From positions 868,001-932,000 of the forward strand of contig NZ_CP115607.1 of NCBI RefSeq assembly GCF_027797205.1: a stretch of 64,000 nt of DNA, written 5' to 3'. A program made the translations under genes and the position numbers. The DNA is from Campylobacter sp. VBCF_01 NA2. GTDB taxonomy: Bacteria; Campylobacterota; Campylobacteria; Campylobacterales; Campylobacteraceae. Within the stretch, counting starts at the first letter, position 1. The number at the start of each line of letters is the position of its first letter. Positions 59,871 to 64,000 of this stretch are shown here, piece by piece. The notes under the pieces are model-generated. The model ran no database searches. It saw only the letters and a list, made by a program, of their open reading frames with translations, and had not been told where the DNA came from.

Positions 59871-60929
59871 ATGGATTACAACACGCTAAAAAAAATATTT
59901 TTTAAATTTCAGCCAGAAACTGCACACCATATCGCAGAATTGGGGCTTCGCACACTAAGTGTAGTTCCGTTTGGACTGGAAATTTTAGCCAAAAATACAA
60001 CCTTTAAAGATGAAATTCTAAATCAAAAAATCTGGGGGTTAAATTTCGAAAATCCGCTTGGAATCGCCGGTGGATTTGACAAAAACGCAACCATGCTAGC
60101 CCCACTTTACGCCCTTGGATTCGGGCATGCTGAGTTTGGGACATTTACACCAAAACCCCAACCTGGCAACGCCAAACCGCGCCTTTTCCGCCTAGTCGAA
60201 GAGGAAAGTATCCAAAACGCAATGGGCTTTAACAACGAGGGTGCCGAGGCTATCGCAAATCGCGTGCGCAAAATTTACCCAGCCAAATTTCCGCTTGTCG
60301 CAAACATTGGCAAAAACAAAATCACGCCAAACGAAAACGCTCTAAGCGATTATGAAATTTTAACTCGCAAATTTGAGGGTCTTTGCGATATTTTTGAAAT
60401 CAACATTAGCTCGCCAAATACGCCAAATTTGCGCGCTTTGCAAGACGAAAGTTTCATAAAAGAAATTTTATCTATGATGAGAGGCATTACCAAAAAACCA
60501 ATAATTTTAAAAATCGCCCCCGATATGAGCGCGCAAAAGGCCGTGTCGCTATGCTCGTGCGCCATAGAGGCTGGGGCAGATGCCTTGCTAGTAAATAACA
60601 CTAGCATTGATTACTCGCTAACGCCCAAAGCAAGGGATTTTGGCGGAATTAGCGGCAGGTTAATTACGCAAAAATCGCGCGAACTATTTCGCGCTGTCGC
60701 AAAAGAGCTATTTGGCAAAGCAGTGCTGATTAGCTGCGGTGGTATCGATAGCGCTACCGAAGCATACACCCGCATAAAAGACGGCGCGAGCCTAGTGCAA
60801 ATTTTCACAAGTTTTATTTTCAAAGGCCCTAAAATAGCCTATAATATCAACTCCGAGTTAGCTTCACTCTTGCGCCAAGACGGCCTTTCAAATATCACAG
60901 AAGCAATCGGTTTAAATTTAAAAAAATGA
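59871..60929 (+). CDS. pyrD: dihydroorotate dehydrogenase (quinone), class 2
   Basis: PyrD oxidises dihydroorotate to orotate with FMN and passes electrons to quinone at the membrane. I start at the ATG at 59871 (MDYNTLKKIFFKFQPETAHH) with AAGGA upstream; the N-terminal helix pair marks the membrane-bound class 2. The 352-aa barrel shows ENPLGIAGGFDKNA, GFGHAEFGTFTPKPQPGN, FNNEGAEAI, NISSPNTPNLRALQ and SCGGIDSATEAY. It heads an operon with the M16 peptidase seven bases on. Confidence 0.95.
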   Translation: MDYNTLKKIFFKFQPETAHHIAELGLRTLSVVPFGLEILAKNTTFKDEILNQKIWGLNFENPLGIAGGFDKNATMLAPLYALGFGHAEFGTFTPKPQPGNAKPRLFRLVEEESIQNAMGFNNEGAEAIANRVRKIYPAKFPLVANIGKNKITPNENALSDYEILTRKFEGLCDIFEINISSPNTPNLRALQDESFIKEILSMMRGITKKPIILKIAPDMSAQKAVSLCSCAIEAGADALLVNNTSIDYSLTPKARDFGGISGRLITQKSRELFRAVAKELFGKAVLISCGGIDSATEAYTRIKDGASLVQIFTSFIFKGPKIAYNINSELASLLRQDGLSNITEAIGLNLKK

Positions 60930-60936
60930 GGTTTTT

Positions 60937-62190
60937 ATGTTTGCAAAATTCAATAAAATCACGCTAGAAAACGGCTTAGCCGTCTATCACATACCGGTAA
61001 ATTTAGGTAGCGATGTCATCAGCGTCGATCTATTTTACGATGTGGGCTCAAAGGACGAAGTCATGGGCAAAAGTGGCATAGCCCACATGCTCGAACACCT
61101 AAATTTCAAATCCACCAAAAACCGCAAAGCTGGCGAATTTGACGCCATTGTAAAAGGTTTTGGTGGCGTGAATAACGCAAGCACAGGCTTTGATTTCACG
61201 CACTATTTCATCAAATGCGAGCGCTCGAATCTAGCCACCTGCCTCGATTTATACGCAGATATCATGGAAAATTTAAAGCTCGAAGAGAGCGAGTTTTTGC
61301 CAGAGCGAAATGTGGTTTTAGAAGAGAGGCTTTGGCGCACAGATAACGATCCGTTTGGGTATCTGTTTTTTAGGCTGTATAACAGCGCCTTTGTTTATCA
61401 CCCATATCACTGGACGCCGATTGGATTTAGAAGCGATATAGAGGGCTGGAAAATCGAGGATATCAGGGAATTTCACGCTAAATTTTATAATCCAAACAAC
61501 GCGGCACTTCTAATCAGTGGCGATATCGACGAAAATAATGCGTTTGAGCTAGCAAAAAAGAGCTTTTCGCATATCAAAAATCGCTGCGAAAAATCGCATG
61601 TTTGCGCGCCAGAACCAGAGCAAGACGGCGCTAGATTTAATCTCATACACAAAGACTCTCATGTCCAAATCGTGGCAACCGCCTTTAAAATCCCGCCGTT
61701 TAACCACACTGACGCAGCCAGCATAAACGCTCTTTGCGACTATCTTGGCGGTATGAAAAGCTCGCTTTTGCAACGAATTTTAGTCGATGAGAAAAAGCTA
61801 GCCAATCAAATCGATGTCTATAATCTAGCCAGCAAACATGAAAATTTAATGATAATTTTCGGCGTTTGCAACGCTGGGGTCGCTGGCGAGAGGCTAAGAG
61901 ATGAAATTTTTGCTATCCTAGAAAATGCCAAAAATTCTCAAATCAGCGATGATGAAATCACAAAACTCAAAAATTCAGCCAAATCAAGCCTAATTTACTC
62001 CATGGATAGCGCTAGCAAGGTGGCTAGCATTTATGGCTCATATATCATCAGAGGCGATTTGGACGCGCTGTTTAGACTCCAAAGCGATATCGAAAACATC
62101 TCAGCGCAAAATTTAAACGAAACTATGAAAAAATATCTCAAATTTAAAAATTCAACCACATTGATTTTACGAAAGGAAAACGATGAATAA
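60937..62190 (+). CDS. M16-family zinc peptidase
   Basis: A 417-aa insulinase-type peptidase with the inverted zinc motif HMLEH at residues 50-54, the downstream Glu in EERLWRTDNDPFGYLFFRLY region and the C-terminal M16 half. No signal peptide is evident, so it is cytoplasmic or leaves by another route. Substrate unknown. The order pyrD-M16-dapA-SDR is the same as in C. jejuni. The end overlaps dapA by 8 bases. Confidence 0.9.
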   Translation: MFAKFNKITLENGLAVYHIPVNLGSDVISVDLFYDVGSKDEVMGKSGIAHMLEHLNFKSTKNRKAGEFDAIVKGFGGVNNASTGFDFTHYFIKCERSNLATCLDLYADIMENLKLEESEFLPERNVVLEERLWRTDNDPFGYLFFRLYNSAFVYHPYHWTPIGFRSDIEGWKIEDIREFHAKFYNPNNAALLISGDIDENNAFELAKKSFSHIKNRCEKSHVCAPEPEQDGARFNLIHKDSHVQIVATAFKIPPFNHTDAASINALCDYLGGMKSSLLQRILVDEKKLANQIDVYNLASKHENLMIIFGVCNAGVAGERLRDEIFAILENAKNSQISDDEITKLKNSAKSSLIYSMDSASKVASIYGSYIIRGDLDALFRLQSDIENISAQNLNETMKKYLKFKNSTTLILRKENDE

Positions 62191-63079
62191 AAATGTAATT
62201 ATCGGTTCAATGACCGCATTAATCACACCGTTTAAAGATGGCAAACTTGACGAGCAAACCTACGCCAAACTCATAAAACGCCAAATCGATAACGGCATAA
62301 ATGTCCTAGTCCCTGTCGGCACCACAGGCGAGAGCGCCACATTGACCCACGATGAGCACAAAGTCTGCATAGAAATCGCAGTCGATACCTGCAAAAACAC
62401 AGGCGTCAAAGTCCTAGCGGGTGCCGGCTCAAACGCCACGCACGAGGCTGTGGATTTAGCCAAATTTGCGCAAGCACATGGGGCCGATGGAATACTCTCT
62501 GTCGCGCCATACTACAACAAACCGACCCAAAAAGGCTTGTATCTGCACTACAAAGAGATTGCAAACTCTATCGAAATTCCAGTGCTTTTATACAATGTCC
62601 CGGGTAGAACAGGGTGTAATATCGACACAGAAACCATAATCAAGCTTTTTAACGACTGCGACAACATTTATGGCGTAAAAGAGGCAAGTGGCAGTATCGA
62701 TAAATGCGTAGATTTGCTAGCGCATGAGCCGAAACTAAGCGTGATTAGTGGCGAGGACGCGATAAACTACCCTATCCTATCAAACGGCGGAAAGGGCGTC
62801 ATCTCCGTAACTGCAAATTTATTGCCTGATTATATTTCAAAGCTCGTAAATTTCGGACTAAATAGCGATTATATCAAGGCAAAAGAGATTAATGATGATT
62901 TGTATGCAATAAATAAAATTCTCTTTTGCGAAAGCAACCCAATCCCGATAAAAGCGGCAATGTATATCGCTGGGCTAATGCCAGCTTTGGAGTATCGCTT
63001 GCCACTTTGCGAGCCTAGCAAGGAAAATTTAGCTAAAATTGAAGCTGTTATGAAACAATACAATATCAAAGGATTTTAA
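62183..63079 (+). CDS. dapA: 4-hydroxy-tetrahydrodipicolinate synthase
   Basis: DapA condenses pyruvate with aspartate semialdehyde, the first committed step to DAP and lysine, feeding peptidoglycan. The 298-aa barrel has GTTGESATL (residues 46-54), Tyr137 in LLYNVPGRTG, Schiff-base Lys166 in YGVKEASGS, and SGEDAINYPILSNGGKGVIS. AAGGA precedes the ATG inside the M16 gene end. It shares one base with the SDR gene. Confidence 0.96.
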   Translation: MNKNVIIGSMTALITPFKDGKLDEQTYAKLIKRQIDNGINVLVPVGTTGESATLTHDEHKVCIEIAVDTCKNTGVKVLAGAGSNATHEAVDLAKFAQAHGADGILSVAPYYNKPTQKGLYLHYKEIANSIEIPVLLYNVPGRTGCNIDTETIIKLFNDCDNIYGVKEASGSIDKCVDLLAHEPKLSVISGEDAINYPILSNGGKGVISVTANLLPDYISKLVNFGLNSDYIKAKEINDDLYAINKILFCESNPIPIKAAMYIAGLMPALEYRLPLCEPSKENLAKIEAVMKQYNIKGF

Positions 63080-63867
63080 TGATAGAAACTATCAACGAAT
63101 TTAAAGGAAAAACCCTAGTAATCAGCGGTGGAACGCGTGGAATCGGTCGCGCGATTGTTTTGGAATTCGCCAAAGTTGGCGTAAATGTCGCCTTTACCTA
63201 CAACTCAAACGAAGAGTTAGCCAAAACCCAAGCAGCGGAGTTAGAGAAGGAATTTGGCATTAAAGCAAGGGCGTACGGCTTAAATATCTTAGAGCCAGAG
63301 ACCTACAAAGAGCTATTTGAAAAGATCGATGCGGATTTTGATAGAGTGGATTTTTTCATCTCAAATGCCATTATTTCGGGTCGTGCGGTGGCTGGTGGAT
63401 ACACTAAATTTATGAAACTAAAACCACGCGGGATTAACAATATCTTTACCGCGACCGTAAATGCCTTTGTCGTGGGCTCGCAAGAAGCAGCCAAACGCAT
63501 GGAAAAGGTAGGCGGTGGCAGTATAATCAGCCTAAGTTCGACTGGAAATTTAGTCTATATCGAGCATTACTCAGGACACGGCACTGCAAAAGCGGCAGTT
63601 GAGGCTATGGCAAGATACGCTGCAACCGAGCTTGGCGAGAAAAATATCCGCGTAAATGTCGTAAGTGGCGGACCAATCGAAACAGACGCGCTAAGAGCTT
63701 TTACGAATTATGAAGAAGTGCGCGACAAAACAGCCGAGCTAAGCCCACTTAATCGCATGGGACAGCCGACAGATTTAGCAGGTGCGTGCCTGTTTTTGTG
63801 TTCGAGCAAGGCTAGTTGGGTTACAGGTCATACATTTATCGTCGATGGCGGAACGACTTTTAAATAA
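63079..63867 (+). CDS. SDR oxidoreductase, FabL-like enoyl-ACP reductase
   Basis: A 262-aa short-chain dehydrogenase. The cofactor loop is GGTRGIG (residues 17-23) and the active site is Y164-x6-K171 (YSGHGTAK), the six-residue spacing of enoyl-ACP reductases rather than the YxxxK of ketoreductases. The stretch AVEAMARYAATELGEKNIRV with NVVSGGPIETDAL closely resembles Bacillus FabL. A role in the last step of fatty-acid elongation is therefore likely but unproven. It starts on the last base of dapA. Confidence 0.8.
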   Translation: MIETINEFKGKTLVISGGTRGIGRAIVLEFAKVGVNVAFTYNSNEELAKTQAAELEKEFGIKARAYGLNILEPETYKELFEKIDADFDRVDFFISNAIISGRAVAGGYTKFMKLKPRGINNIFTATVNAFVVGSQEAAKRMEKVGGGSIISLSSTGNLVYIEHYSGHGTAKAAVEAMARYAATELGEKNIRVNVVSGGPIETDALRAFTNYEEVRDKTAELSPLNRMGQPTDLAGACLFLCSSKASWVTGHTFIVDGGTTFK

Positions 63868-63881
63868 AATTTGGAAAAAAT

Positions 63882-64000
63882 ATGTGGAATTTACCAAATA
63901 TATTAGCAATTTTTAGGGTTTTACTAGCACCTTTGTTTTTTTATCTCATTTTGCTGGCTGGCAATGCCGATAGTAGCGGTATGGTTGGCGCGGTGCATGT
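63882..64000 (+). CDS. pgsA: phosphatidylglycerophosphate synthase (5' part)
   Basis: The first 39 codons of a gene running off the right edge: MWNLPNILAIFRVLLAPLFF then YLILLAGNADSS. The NLPNxLxxxRxLLxP start and first membrane helix are the hallmark of PgsA, which makes phosphatidylglycerol phosphate from CDP-diacylglycerol. The catalytic CDP-alcohol motif lies beyond the window. It follows the SDR gene by 14 bases; GGAAAAA precedes the ATG. Confidence 0.8.
   Translation, partial: MWNLPNILAIFRVLLAPLFFYLILLAGNADSSGMVGAVH

Overview
The window reads as chromosome of a Campylobacter species or a close relative. The DNA is AT-rich and saturated with AAATTT-type words. Shine-Dalgarno sequences are mostly AAGGA placed 5-7 bases before ATG. 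Several gene neighbourhoods are typical of Campylobacterota: pta-ackA, hypBCDEA, hslV-hslU-era, cprRS, and pyrD-M16 protease-dapA-SDR-pgsA. Coding density is very high and many neighbouring genes overlap by 1-8 bases, which suggests long translationally coupled operons.

Layout. 1-3.3 kb (minus): 5' part of a Bcr/CflA drug exporter, dnaB with a long acidic tail, ispG. 3.5-6.9 kb (plus): pta-ackA and a metallophosphoesterase. 7-12.5 kb (minus): a [NiFe]-hydrogenase maturation cluster in the order hypB-hypC-(flavin/PNPOx-like)-(YjbR-like)-hypD-hypE-(membrane protein)-hypA, with no hypF seen. 12.5-16.5 kb: a tail-anchored unknown, an AGCS amino-acid symporter, a TDT/SLAC1-type transporter, and an unknown protein built from three repeated helix-turn-helix-like modules. 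16.5-17 kb: a repeat-rich gap. 17-23.4 kb (minus): htpG under a consensus promoter overlapped by a CIRCE-like operator, then murG, ftsW and ftsK.

23.5-33.1 kb (minus) is one tightly packed operon for a type II secretion/type IV pilus-like machine. Its gene order matches MSHA pilus biogenesis (PilMN-like, PilO-like, PilP-like, secretin, ExeA-type ATPase, TPR protein, extra 179-aa protein, GspE ATPase, GspF). In Campylobacter the related Cts system serves DNA uptake. The gspF gene is split by a one-base frameshift. Upstream of it lie argG-rplI-hslV-hslU-era (33.1-37.5 kb).

37.7-52 kb holds envelope and iron functions: an SbmA/BacA-like peptide transporter, a haemoglobin/haem-type TonB receptor with a Fur-box-like site, an Hsp15-like RNA-binding protein, tsaE and lptB. 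Next comes a gtrB-gtrC-gtrA-like lipopolysaccharide-modification locus. Its first gene carries an (AG)10 tract in the coding start and is out of frame here, a classic phase-variation switch in the OFF state. It is followed by a 15-bp x 8 minisatellite, then (minus) a ferric-hydroxamate-type uptake operon fhuC-fhuD-fhuB-TonB receptor behind Fur-box-like sites.

52-64 kb: bpt, a small unknown, accC, tRNA-Leu(CAA), the HU gene, the cprRS two-component system, a small cytochrome c, hemL, atpZ and a membrane protein. A 0.5-kb gap follows with strong hairpins, a possible G-quadruplex and a dispersed repeat. Last come pyrD, an M16 peptidase, dapA, a FabL-like reductase and the 5' end of pgsA.

The best candidates for a closer look are the phase-variable gtr locus, the split gspF in an MSHA-syntenic uptake operon with an unassigned extra gene, the ftsK start that seems to be AUA, the CIRCE-controlled htpG, and the repeat/G4 gap at 59.4-59.8 kb. 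No phage, IS element, CRISPR or integrase was found.
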